Positions 1-7,964 of a stretch of DNA of 64,000 bases are shown piece by piece; the stretch's first letter is position 1; each line of letters starts with the position of its first letter. Location of the stretch: assembly GCA_016713115.1 (NCBI GenBank), contig JADJPU010000001.1, positions 2,232,001-2,296,000 on the forward strand. Direction: 5' to 3'. The stretch is from Cellvibrionales bacterium. GTDB taxonomy: Bacteria; Pseudomonadota; Gammaproteobacteria; Pseudomonadales; UBA7239. Made by a program: the position numbers and the translations under genes. The notes under the pieces are model-generated. The model was given only the letters and a program-made list of their open reading frames with translations. It did not search any database and had not been told where the DNA came from.

Positions 1-2149
1 CGTCGCCGCAGCTGTGCAGATCCACCAAATCGCCATCTTGTAAGCCGCGTTTTTGTAGATCCTCTTGGCTGATAAACAGCACATTGCGTCCACCGAATAC
101 GCCGCGATAGCGGTCGTCTTGCCCGTACACCGTGGTGTTGAATTGATCGTGTGAGCGCACGGTCATCAGTGTTAAAACTTCATTGCCGTGTTTGATGCGC
201 GCGCGCTCTACTGGGCCGTGAGTGCGCAGTGGATGCACACGAAACTCCGCTTTGCCACTGGCGGTTTTCCATTGGCGCAGGCGCGCCGTGTTGGTCAATG
301 TAAAGCGACCTTGCTCGTGAATTTTTCGGTTGTAGTCGCTGAAATCATCCACCAAGCCGCGCTGACATTGTTCGATCGCATTACGGATCAGGCTGTAGTC
401 ATCTGCCATTGCCAACCAAGGGATACCGCTGTCTGGCGCCAGTGCTGCACCGAGGTTCGCGACGATGGCTGGCTCGCTCATCATGTTGCTGGACAGCGGC
501 GCTTGCACACCGCGTGAGGCGCGCACATTGCTCATGGAGTCTTCCACAGACACTACTTGCGCAGTGCCACTACGCAAATCAATGTCTGTGCGCCCCAAGG
601 TGGGCAATAACAAGCCCACTTCGCCAGGGTAGCAGTGTGTGCGGTTGAGTTTGGTGGCGATGTGCAGAGTGAAGCGGCAGCGGCTGAGGCCGTCCAGCAC
701 GCGCACGGAATCCGGGGCTGCTGTGCCAAAGTTGCCGCCCAGTGTGAAGAAGGCGCGCACTTCGCCCTTGAACATTTTTGGCATCAATTGACCGGCATCC
801 AAACCCGCTGCACGGGTGATACTGGCTTGCGGGAATACGGTGCTCATGTTGTCCAACCAGCGTTCGGACACCATAGAAGTGGCGCCCATGGTGCGATCGC
901 CCTGCACATTGCTGTGACCGCGGACTGGCACTGCGCCAGCACCGGCGCGTCCGATATTGCCGCGCAGCAGCAGTAGATTCATCAGCGTTTGGATGGTGTG
1001 TACGCCGTTCTCGTGGTGTGTAATCCCCATGCACCAAGTCGCCATAGCGGCGGGGGCGGCGGCGTAAATCTCAGCCAGTTCGCAAATATCGGCTTGCGCG
1101 ATGCCCGACTGTTCGACCAGCGCACCCCACGCTGCTGCCGCTAAATCGGCGCGCAGGGCTTCGAAGCCGGTGGTGTGTTCCGCAATGAACGCTTCGTCCA
1201 ATACCGGCTTGGTGTTGTTGGCTGTTGCTTGGGCGTGCATGTCGAACAGGTGTTTCATCACACCTTTGAACAGCGCGAGGTCGCCACCAATGCGTACTTG
1301 GTAGATGCGATGCGCCACCGCCATGCCGGTATTGGCGATCATCTCGCCCATGGCTTTCGGGTCAGAAAAATTGGTAAAGCCGCGCTCGCGCAGCGGATTG
1401 ATGGCAATGATCTTGGTGCCGCGCGCTGCCGCTTCGTGCAGCGCACCCATCATGCGTGGGTGGTTGGTGGCAGGGTTTTGCCCAACCACCAAAATCAAAT
1501 CGGCCTGTTCAAAATCGTCCAACGAACAAGTGCCTTTGCCTACGCCGATGGATTGCTTGAGTGCGAAGCCCGAAGATTCATGGCAGAAATTGGAAGAGTC
1601 GGGCAGGTTGGCACAGCCGTAGGATCGCGCCACCAGTTGCCACAAAAAAGCCGCCTCGTTACTGCTGCGGCCAGAGGCATAAAATGCCGCTTGGTCGGGC
1701 GAGATGGCTTGCAATTCTGCGGCGGTTATCGCAAAGGCTTTCTCCCACGAGATGGGCTGATAAGTGCCACTTTCTTGTGTGTAGAGCATGGGAGTGGTGA
1801 GTCGACCTTGGAACTCCAGTCCGTAGTCGCTGCGCGCGCGCAGTTGGTCGAGGGTTTGTCCGGCAAAGAAATCAGGGCCAGTTTCCTTGCGCGTCATTTC
1901 CCACGCGATGGCTTTGTGGCCCTGCTCGCAGCTATCGACGGCAGGCTTGCCCGGTTTGTCGGGGAAGGCGCAGCCGGGGCAGTCAAATTTGGCGAGTTTA
2001 TTGGCTTGCAACAGCATGGATGCCGCTTTGAGTGGAGACATGCCTTGTGCGGTGTAGGACTTAAAAGTGCTTTTCACTGCACCGCGCCCGCCAGCGGGTT
2101 TGTCGCTGTGGTCTATGCGGATGTATTTCGGTTCGACAGCTTCAGGCAT
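1..2149 (-). CDS. FdhF/YdeP-family molybdopterin oxidoreductase (3' end outside window)
   Basis: The minus strand stays open from an ATG at 2149 to the left edge, giving about 716 codons. The family is usually about 760 residues, so roughly the last 50 are missing. Near the N-terminus is a CPGC pair (Cys57, Cys60), the reduced cysteine pattern seen in YdeP-type enzymes rather than the full ferredoxin-like cluster motif of classical formate dehydrogenases. Further on are typical molybdopterin-binding stretches such as VVGQNPATNHPR and, near the edge, LQDGDLVDL of the dinucleotide-binding domain. I checked the frame at several points and found no break. These proteins are predicted cytoplasmic bis-MGD oxidoreductases and the true substrate is unknown; YdeP is linked to acid resistance in E. 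coli. The gene is divergent from the BigR-type operon, and the operator-like palindrome lies between them. Confidence 0.88.
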   Translation of the reverse strand, partial: MPEAVEPKYIRIDHSDKPAGGRGAVKSTFKSYTAQGMSPLKAASMLLQANKLAKFDCPGCAFPDKPGKPAVDSCEQGHKAIAWEMTRKETGPDFFAGQTLDQLRARSDYGLEFQGRLTTPMLYTQESGTYQPISWEKAFAITAAELQAISPDQAAFYASGRSSNEAAFLWQLVARSYGCANLPDSSNFCHESSGFALKQSIGVGKGTCSLDDFEQADLILVVGQNPATNHPRMMGALHEAAARGTKIIAINPLRERGFTNFSDPKAMGEMIANTGMAVAHRIYQVRIGGDLALFKGVMKHLFDMHAQATANNTKPVLDEAFIAEHTTGFEALRADLAAAAWGALVEQSGIAQADICELAEIYAAAPAAMATWCMGITHHENGVHTIQTLMNLLLLRGNIGRAGAGAVPVRGHSNVQGDRTMGATSMVSERWLDNMSTVFPQASITRAAGLDAGQLMPKMFKGEVRAFFTLGGNFGTAAPDSVRVLDGLSRCRFTLHIATKLNRTHCYPGEVGLLLPTLGRTDIDLRSGTAQVVSVEDSMSNVRASRGVQAPLSSNMMSEPAIVANLGAALAPDSGIPWLAMADDYSLIRNAIEQCQRGLVDDFSDYNRKIHEQGRFTLTNTARLRQWKTASGKAEFRVHPLRTHGPVERARIKHGNEVLTLMTVRSHDQFNTTVYGQDDRYRGVFGGRNVLFISQEDLQKRGLQDGDLVDLHSCGD

Positions 2150-2255
2150 GGCGCACTCTCCAGTGATACAGGGCAAAGCTCGTTAGCTTTTTACTGGGGG
2201 ATTTTGTGCGGCAGTTTACATCATCGTTAGCGGCTGCTTTTACGGCTGCTCTTTA

Positions 2256-2292
2256 TATATTAGATTTGCATAAATTATATAAATCTAATATA
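2256..2292. promoter_or_regulatory. Palindromic operator, probably bound by the BigR-like repressor
   Basis: Two perfect 12-base arms, TATATTAGATTT at 2256-2267 and its reverse complement at 2281-2292, flank a 13-base AT-rich spacer. The element sits 28 bases before the ArsR/BigR-like start codon and about 107 bases upstream of the divergent oxidoreductase start. BigR-type repressors are known to bind AT-rich palindromes over their own promoter. That this protein binds here, and whether both directions are controlled, is inferred. Confidence 0.72.
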
Positions 2293-2319
2293 AATACAGC
2301 AGAGCGTTGGAGTAAGCAA

Positions 2320-2655
2320 ATGAAGGCAGAACAAATGGCAGCCAATGTGCAACGGGCTTCGTTGTTTTTGAAGCAGTTAGCGAATGAAAACCGACTGCTG
2401 ATTTTGTGCGCATTGATAGAGCGTGAGATGTCTGTGAGTGAAATGGGCGAGTTAGTGCCATTGAGCCAGTCATCGTTATCGCAACACCTAGCCAGCTTGC
2501 GGGATGCGCAGTTGGTTACGACACGCAGGCAGGGCACGGGCATTTTCTATTCGATTGCCAATCCTACTGTGAAGGCCGTCATACAAGTGCTACATGAACA
2601 GTTTTGCCCTAACGGTATTTCATCCAATACAGAGGTTCCCTATGAAAGTTATTGA
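2320..2655 (+). CDS. bigR: ArsR-family persulfide-sensing repressor, BigR-like
   Basis: This is a 111-residue winged-helix repressor. The ATG at 2320 is chosen over an upstream in-frame start because a GGAG ribosome site lies 7 bases before it and the product then has normal ArsR length. The recognition helix region reads LSQSSLSQHLASLRDAQLV (about 48-66), followed by the wing RRQGTGIFYSI. Two cysteines, Cys30 and Cys96, are 66 residues apart, the same spacing as the Cys42/Cys108 redox pair of Xylella BigR, which releases DNA when oxidised or persulfidated. It heads a tightly packed operon of sulfur genes, overlapping the rhodanese gene by 14 bases. The symbol is assigned from this combination of cysteines, operator and neighbours. 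Confidence 0.85.
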   Translation: MKAEQMAANVQRASLFLKQLANENRLLILCALIEREMSVSEMGELVPLSQSSLSQHLASLRDAQLVTTRRQGTGIFYSIANPTVKAVIQVLHEQFCPNGISSNTEVPYESY

Positions 2656-3145
2656 TGCAAAGACATTTCAACAAGATCAACGCTATCGCCATCGCATTAT
2701 CGATGTGCGTTCACCAGCCGAGTTTCGCGCCAATCATGTGCCAGGCAGTGAAAATCTTCCCTTGGATAAGGTACAGGCAGGCATCTTGCCCACACTGAAC
2801 GATGGGGAAGTCATCACCCTGTTGTGTCAGTCGGGGAAACGCTCAAGCGCCGCCTGTGAACTGCTCACGGCGAAGTTGGGCGGCAATGTGGTGACCATTG
2901 AAGGTGGGATAGTCGCACTTGCTCAAGAAGGTGTTGTTTTAGAAGGCTCTGGCAGAGCGTGGTCGCTAGAACGGCAGGTGCGCTTGGTGGCCGGCACACT
3001 GGTGTTTTTAGGCAGTCTTTTGTCTTTGCTGCAACCGTATTTTTTGGCAGTGCCGCTATTTGTCGGTGCCGGCTTGATGTTTGCGGGTATCACAGACACT
3101 TGTGGTATGGCGATGCTGTTGGCGCGTATGCCTTGGAATCGTTGA
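2642..3145 (+). CDS. Rhodanese-like sulfurtransferase with DUF2892 membrane tail
   Basis: The 167-residue protein starts at the ATG at 2642, which has AGAGG six bases upstream; a longer in-frame start would sit inside the repressor gene. An N-terminal rhodanese domain (about 1-105) has the active-site loop CQSGKRS with catalytic Cys62. The C-terminal part (about 107-167) is a DUF2892-type pair of membrane helices ending in ITDTCGMAMLLARMPWN, as in YgaP. Membrane-anchored rhodaneses move sulfane sulfur between persulfide carriers, here probably glutathione persulfide, next to the persulfide dioxygenase of the same operon. Translation is probably coupled to the overlapping repressor gene. Confidence 0.88.
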   Translation: MKVIDAKTFQQDQRYRHRIIDVRSPAEFRANHVPGSENLPLDKVQAGILPTLNDGEVITLLCQSGKRSSAACELLTAKLGGNVVTIEGGIVALAQEGVVLEGSGRAWSLERQVRLVAGTLVFLGSLLSLLQPYFLAVPLFVGAGLMFAGITDTCGMAMLLARMPWNR

Positions 3146-3146
3146 A

Positions 3147-3962
3147 GTGGCTGTGCTGATTGGCATCGTCATTGGCTTGGTGCTGGGGCTGACAGGCGCT
3201 GGCGGATCGGTACTGGCGGTGCCATTGCTCGCACTGTGCCTCAAGTTGCCGATGAACCACGCCGCAGGCATTGCCTTGGGCGCCGTTGCGGCCAGTGCTA
3301 TCAGCGGTGTGATTCAGCGCATTCACAGCAAACAGGTGTTGTGGGTTCCCGCTGCCATTCTCGCAACCACGGGTGCCGCTGTGGCGCCAATGGGCAGATG
3401 GGCGGCGCACGGCTTACCTGAAGCGGCACTGTTGATTGGTTTTGTGTTGCTGGCCAGTGCTATCGCAGTGCGAATGTGGCGCCAGGCCGTGCAACAACCG
3501 GATACAACACGCGTGATTCGTGCCGGTGCGGAACAACAGACTGAAGTGGTTACGCTGCTGTGTCCATTCAGTGCAACGGGACACTTTCAGCTGCAACCGC
3601 GCTGTATTGCAGGGCTGGGTGTGGGTGGCGCGGTGGTGGGTTTTTTGTCTGGCATGTTTGGCGTGGGTGGCGGCTTTCTTATTGTTCCTTTGCTGATGAT
3701 GCTATCAATTGTCCCTTATGCCATCGCCGTGGCGACTTCGCTTGCCGTAATTGCGGCGATTTCCAGTGCTGGATTTCTCAGTTATTTGCTGATGAGCCAA
3801 GAAGTGTTATCAAACACATTGCTGCAAGTTGCTGGTGGTGGCGTGTTAGGCATGTTTGTGGGATTTCTTATTGGTCAACGCGTAGCGGGCGCAACATTGC
3901 AGAAATTATTTAGTGCCAGTGTTGTTTTGTTGTCCGCTGCGTTGTTGTTAAAACTCATTTGA
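3147..3962 (+). CDS. TauE/SafE-family sulfur-compound permease
   Basis: This is a polytopic membrane protein of 271 residues if translation starts at GTG 3147, two bases after the rhodanese stop. A start further upstream would overlap the rhodanese gene out of frame and add a non-hydrophobic stretch. The family's duplicated architecture is visible: a glycine-rich helix pair near the N-terminus (GLVLGLTGAGGSVLAVPLL) and its counterpart in the second half (GFLSGMFGVGGGFLIVPLLM), separated by a polar cytoplasmic linker. TauE/SafE proteins export sulfite, sulfoacetate and related anions. In BigR-type operons the permease is thought to remove sulfite made by the persulfide dioxygenase, which fits its place here. 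Substrate is inferred. Confidence 0.86.
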   Translation: MAVLIGIVIGLVLGLTGAGGSVLAVPLLALCLKLPMNHAAGIALGAVAASAISGVIQRIHSKQVLWVPAAILATTGAAVAPMGRWAAHGLPEAALLIGFVLLASAIAVRMWRQAVQQPDTTRVIRAGAEQQTEVVTLLCPFSATGHFQLQPRCIAGLGVGGAVVGFLSGMFGVGGGFLIVPLLMMLSIVPYAIAVATSLAVIAAISSAGFLSYLLMSQEVLSNTLLQVAGGGVLGMFVGFLIGQRVAGATLQKLFSASVVLLSAALLLKLI

Positions 3963-3989
3963 TTTTTTAATAAACAGAGGTGAATAGTG

Positions 3990-4682
3990 ATGCTGTTTCG
4001 TCAATTGTTTGATCACGACTCATGGACTTACAGTTATTTGTTGGCTGATGAAAAAACAAGAGAAGCTGTGTTGATTGATCCTGTCGATATACAAGTGGAT
4101 AACACGCTTCGCTTGTTGGAAGAACTGCAATTAAAGCTAGTTTTAAGTATTGAAACCCACACGCATGCAGATCACATCACTGGCTCTGGTTTGTTGCGCA
4201 AGCGTACAGGTTGTATGACACGCGTGGGTGCACAGAGCGCAGCCAGTTGCGCTGATGGCACTTATCAAGACGGGGATATCCTCACCGTTGGCGCGTTGCG
4301 ACTTCAAGTGCTGTACACACCAGGTCACACCAATGATTCTTATTGCTTTGTGTTAGACAACGAAAACCAGCCTATGGTTTTTACTGGCGATACATTGTTG
4401 ATTCGTGGTTGTGGTCGCACCGATTTTCAAAATGGCAATGCGGGGCAGCAGTACGACAGTTTGCAACGATTATTAGCATTGCCGCCGCACACACGCGTGT
4501 ATCCCGGTCACGATTATCGTGGTTGGTCCGTCAGCTCCATTGCAGAAGAAGCGAATAACAATCCGCGTATTCGCCTGCCTTCACGCGATGCTTTTATCAC
4601 GCACATGAACAGCTTAATGCTCGCAAATCCCAAATTGATGGATATTGCCGTGCCCGCCAATCAATCATGTGGAAAGGCGTGA
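3990..4682 (+). CDS. Persulfide dioxygenase, ETHE1-like metallo-beta-lactamase fold
   Basis: The 230-residue protein begins at the ATG at 3990, with AGAGGTGA six bases upstream; the overlapping GTG at 3987 is too close to the ribosome site. It has the metallo-beta-lactamase-fold metal motif THTHADH (about 57-63), a second-shell histidine in TPGHTNDS, the aspartate of FTGDTLLIRGCGRTDFQ, and a late histidine in YPGHDY. The GCGRTDFQ signature is typical of the ETHE1/persulfide dioxygenase branch, which uses mononuclear Fe(II) to oxidise glutathione persulfide to sulfite and glutathione. It lacks the N-terminal DUF442 domain fused in Xylella Blh. It closes the BigR-type operon and should act in the cytoplasm. 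Confidence 0.9.
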   Translation: MLFRQLFDHDSWTYSYLLADEKTREAVLIDPVDIQVDNTLRLLEELQLKLVLSIETHTHADHITGSGLLRKRTGCMTRVGAQSAASCADGTYQDGDILTVGALRLQVLYTPGHTNDSYCFVLDNENQPMVFTGDTLLIRGCGRTDFQNGNAGQQYDSLQRLLALPPHTRVYPGHDYRGWSVSSIAEEANNNPRIRLPSRDAFITHMNSLMLANPKLMDIAVPANQSCGKA

Positions 4683-4694
4683 AGTCAGCAGGCT

Positions 4695-4716
4695 AAAAAT
4701 TGCCAAGGAATGGCAA
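4695..4716 (-). terminator. Intrinsic terminator of the tRNA-Glu/tRNA-Gly unit
   Basis: Read on the minus strand, TTGCCA, a five-base loop and TGGCAA form a six-pair hairpin followed by five T residues (A run 4695-4699 on the plus strand). It lies 28 bases beyond the tRNA-Gly 3' end. On the plus strand no T run follows, so it would not serve the dioxygenase gene. Confidence 0.7.
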
Positions 4717-4743
4717 AAATGGGTTTGGATTACCGTGAGATAT

Positions 4744-4819
<76 letters not shown>

Positions 4820-4855
4820 TCGGCGCTGATGCCAAGCGGCATCAGTGAAGAAAAG

Positions 4856-4931
4856 TGGCGTCCCCTAGGGGAGTCGAACCCCTGTCGCCGCCGTGAAAGG
4901 GCGGTGTCCTAGGCCTCTAGACGAAGGGGAC
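4856..4931 (-). tRNA. tRNA-Glu (anticodon TTC)
   Basis: A 76-base minus-strand cloverleaf begins GTCCCCTTCGTCTAGAGG, has the anticodon loop CTTTCAC and a T arm AGGGGTTCGACTCCCCT, and ends with discriminator G plus encoded CCA. It is nearly identical to E. coli tRNA-Glu. It is the first gene after the promoter at 4959-4987. Confidence 0.96.
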
Positions 4932-4958
4932 GCATAGGTCTTCGTTTGAAGAGCGCGC

Positions 4959-4987
4959 ATTCTATGTAGCGGAATGGAATGCGTCAA
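4959..4987 (-). promoter_or_regulatory. Sigma-70-type promoter of the tRNA-Glu/tRNA-Gly unit
   Basis: On the minus strand TTGACG (4982-4987) and TAGAAT (4959-4964) are separated by exactly 17 bases. The -10 box is followed directly by GCGCGC, a GC-rich discriminator of the kind found at stable-RNA promoters under stringent control. The start site would fall about 20 bases before the mature tRNA-Glu. Confidence 0.78.
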
Positions 4988-5016
4988 GATTTTTTACATT
5001 TAATTTTGCGTGTTGT

Positions 5017-5046
5017 AAAAACAACAAAACCAGCGCGAGGCTGGTT
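5017..5046 (-). terminator. Intrinsic terminator after the biotin carboxylase gene
   Basis: On the minus strand a seven-pair stem AACCAGC/GCTGGTT (5040-5046 with 5028-5034, five-base loop) is followed by a T-rich stretch (TTTTGTTGTTTTT). It lies about 22 bases after the stop codon at 5069. Confidence 0.7.
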
Positions 5047-5068
5047 CTGTCGGTGGATTGCGAATGGA

Positions 5069-7915
5069 TTACGCCAAATTGCGGTTGATAAATTCGTCCG
5101 TGTATTTTCTGCGGCGCGCTTTGATCTGCTCCGGTGACTCCACCACCACGATTTCATCCGGCTTGATCTTGAACAGCGGCTGACCTTTTTTGATGATCGC
5201 TCCGTCAACATCTACTAACACATCTGTTACGGTGCCGGCAAAAGTGGCATGCACTTTGTTGAACATTTTCATCACTTCAACAATGTACAACACATCGCCT
5301 TTATTGAAGTGCGTGCCAACTTCCAAATACTTCGGCGTGCCCGGCGCTTCACGCGGATAGAACATACCGCCAGAGGCAGCGAGAATTTCATCCGATTTAG
5401 CAGCCGGTGGTGGCACCAACACTTTCGCCATTTTGTCTTGCAAGTCTTTGTCATTCAGGCGCTCAGGAATATTGATCGACAGATCGGCATTCACGCTCAA
5501 TGAAAAGAAATTGGCCTTGTCGGCAATATAGGGCAGCAGGTTCAAAATATCGCAGCCTGCTTGATAGCCTACATGCGCAGCTTGCACCGCTGCCCAATCT
5601 TTTTTCGCAATGCCTTTTGGCGCTTCGTTTGCTGCGAGCAGCTGCTGCAAATCGCTCCACGCAGGCGTACCCAATTTTTCGTCGAGCGCAGCGTAGAAAC
5701 ACACAGCGTCTTGCAGCACTTCGTTGTCGTGATCCCAAATTACATAAGCAGCCGGCGCTTTTTCTTGCGCTTCCATGTTCAGGTAGTGATAGGTTTCCGC
5801 CAGAATTTTTACCGGATTTTCCAGCCAGCTCACTTGTCCTTTGTTCACTTTGAAATGCGCTTTGTTCAGACTCAACCAGCCCGATAAAACATGTGGGTTG
5901 TCTAACAAGGGTTCAAAAATGCGATCGAACAAAGTGATTTTTCTATCAATCACCGCAGCCATGGCTTTTTCAGCCTCTTTGCCAACCTGTGCGAGTGCCG
6001 CTTGGCGCACGGCTTTCCACGCGTGCGCAATATCAATTTGATTGGCTTGTTCTTTCAATGCGCCGACCAAGGTGAGGTAAGGCACGATGAAGCGCGTGGT
6101 GGGGCGCGCATTGATGTTGTTGCCGACAAACCAATTCACCAAACCGTAGTGAAAATCTAAATTGGTGGCAAGGTCTTTGCCGCGCAATACGGTGCGACGA
6201 ATCACTTCGCTCATCAAAGCGTAAGTGCCCAAACGATCTTTGCCCGTGGTGAGCAGCAGCGCGATATTGGAATCGTATGCGCCAGCCAGCGTGTATTTCA
6301 TGAATACATCGGTGTCTGGGTTGTGCATGGAGATGCCTTGATCGTCGCGAATTTCGCCGTCGATAGGATCAGACCATTTGGTAATCACGCCGCCCGCATG
6401 TGGTTGCAGTGCGTCGTTCGTTGCATTCAAACGCGCTTCAACAGAAGACAATTCGCGCACGCTGCGCGATGGTTTTGGCAGGCGTTTGCCGTGGCGTGCC
6501 AGCAACACCATCACATTTACCAATGAAGTAACGGTGAAGTTATCGCTCGCATTGTCAGGGTTGCTAAAGGTGAGGGCGTAGCACAATTCAGTGACGCGGT
6601 GTTCCACCTGAATGCGCGTGTTCATTTCCATAAAGTAGTGGCGTTCGCCATCGACGATGCACTCAAAGGTGGCCACAGAATTCAATTTAACCGCTTGGCC
6701 AAAGCGCACGGCTTCATCTTCCATTTTGCCGAGTATGGTGATGTCGCGTTCCAATTGTGTGGCTTCTGCTTTTTTACCCGCTGCTTTGGCTTCTGCGTGT
6801 GCGTTTACCAAATCTTCATGAATAACTGACACTTCCAGCAATTTTTGTTCGTGCATTTGCAATGAGCAATCGCGACCGCCCATGGTGATGCACCAATCGC
6901 CATTGCCCACCACCTGAATTTCTTGGTGGCGCGTGGTTTCGATGTTCATTTCGATCAACACGTTTTTGTTGTCGCCCACGCCGTTGCATTTCACTTCGGC
7001 GAGCACTTCGCGCACCAGTGCCGGTGTTACCGCAGCGGCTTGTTTGATCTGTTCTTCTTTGCTGCCTTTGTAAGAAGACGGTGCGTTGAGAATGCGCTGA
7101 CCTTTACCGCCGCCGCCGGAAATCGCTTTCAAGCGAAAACGGTTGTTTGGGTTTTCTGCAAAAATTTTCAACATTTGTTGATGCAAAGTCACGCCTAAGT
7201 CATCCACGGTGATGACATCCACGCGCGCTTTGTAAGAAGCTGTGAGCACAGCTTCGGCTTTGTCTTCCAGTGTTTTCAGTTTGTCGAGTTTGACATCGAG
7301 TTTGAACTCTTTGGCAATTTTGGCGAGGCCCGCTTCATTTTTGGCTTTGGCAATCAGCGCCAGTGTGGTGCCGTTGTTGATGCCAGGCGTAACAGAAACG
7401 CCAGCGGCCAGTGCGGTGCGTTTGGCTTCGTCTTTTAAACCTGCTGCGCTTTGCGTAAAAGAACCGGGGCCGATAAAAATCAAACCGGCTTCTTCCATCG
7501 CAGAAACCATTTCTGCGTCTTCCGACATAAAACCGTAGCCCGCAAAAATACTGTTGTAGCCATTTTCATGCGCGATGCTAACAATTTGTTGAATGCGTTG
7601 ATGGCGCTCTTCTTTGTTGGCGCCGGTGTAATCGGGCACGCGGTGTACGCGCGAAGGATCGGTCAATTTGCGCAGCTCAGGCGCGAGCGCGTTGGTATAG
7701 GTGATGGAGTCTTTTTCCGACAGCAAAATGCCGTAGCCGTGGATGCCCATTTCATCAAACACATCCATGGCTTCTTTGCGAATAGGGCCACGACAGATGA
7801 TGAGGGGTTTCATGTCGCGGCAATCAAAACTGCGCACCCAGTCGGAGGCGTGTTGATCGAGACGACGATCGCTGTGAATCAAAGGGTTGTTCAAATAATT
7901 CTTTTTACTGCCCAC
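5069..7915 (-). CDS. Acyl-CoA carboxylase alpha subunit: biotin carboxylase plus biotin carrier domain
   Basis: This 948-residue subunit carries the biotin carboxylase and, at the C-terminus, the biotinyl domain with VEVMKMFN (biotinylated Lys about 883). The ATP-grasp glycine loop SGGGGKGQ is at about 266-273, the GGRDCSLQMHEQK segment at about 346-358, and the MEMNTRIQVEHRVTE catalytic motif follows in the next 80 residues. Two things differ from standard AccC or PccA. The segment between the VTPG motif (about 175) and the glycine loop is longer by several tens of residues, and about 400 residues separate the carboxylase core from the biotinyl domain. Translation starts at GTG 7915, with AGAGG about 9 bases upstream. 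It lies 49 bases after the carboxyltransferase gene, clearly as one operon. The acyl-CoA substrate cannot be read from the sequence. Confidence 0.9.
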   Translation of the reverse strand: MGSKKNYLNNPLIHSDRRLDQHASDWVRSFDCRDMKPLIICRGPIRKEAMDVFDEMGIHGYGILLSEKDSITYTNALAPELRKLTDPSRVHRVPDYTGANKEERHQRIQQIVSIAHENGYNSIFAGYGFMSEDAEMVSAMEEAGLIFIGPGSFTQSAAGLKDEAKRTALAAGVSVTPGINNGTTLALIAKAKNEAGLAKIAKEFKLDVKLDKLKTLEDKAEAVLTASYKARVDVITVDDLGVTLHQQMLKIFAENPNNRFRLKAISGGGGKGQRILNAPSSYKGSKEEQIKQAAAVTPALVREVLAEVKCNGVGDNKNVLIEMNIETTRHQEIQVVGNGDWCITMGGRDCSLQMHEQKLLEVSVIHEDLVNAHAEAKAAGKKAEATQLERDITILGKMEDEAVRFGQAVKLNSVATFECIVDGERHYFMEMNTRIQVEHRVTELCYALTFSNPDNASDNFTVTSLVNVMVLLARHGKRLPKPSRSVRELSSVEARLNATNDALQPHAGGVITKWSDPIDGEIRDDQGISMHNPDTDVFMKYTLAGAYDSNIALLLTTGKDRLGTYALMSEVIRRTVLRGKDLATNLDFHYGLVNWFVGNNINARPTTRFIVPYLTLVGALKEQANQIDIAHAWKAVRQAALAQVGKEAEKAMAAVIDRKITLFDRIFEPLLDNPHVLSGWLSLNKAHFKVNKGQVSWLENPVKILAETYHYLNMEAQEKAPAAYVIWDHDNEVLQDAVCFYAALDEKLGTPAWSDLQQLLAANEAPKGIAKKDWAAVQAAHVGYQAGCDILNLLPYIADKANFFSLSVNADLSINIPERLNDKDLQDKMAKVLVPPPAAKSDEILAASGGMFYPREAPGTPKYLEVGTHFNKGDVLYIVEVMKMFNKVHATFAGTVTDVLVDVDGAIIKKGQPLFKIKPDEIVVVESPEQIKARRRKYTDEFINRNLA

Positions 7916-7964
7916 GGTGTGAACCTCTAAATGCTTTTTAAGAATAGATTAGCTTGGAAATCGA

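Noticed and set aside
1175..2230. Plus-strand 351-codon reading frame opposite the molybdopterin oxidoreductase
   Set aside because: It is a shadow of the minus-strand gene, has no recognised domain and low-complexity composition, while the minus strand carries clear conserved motifs.
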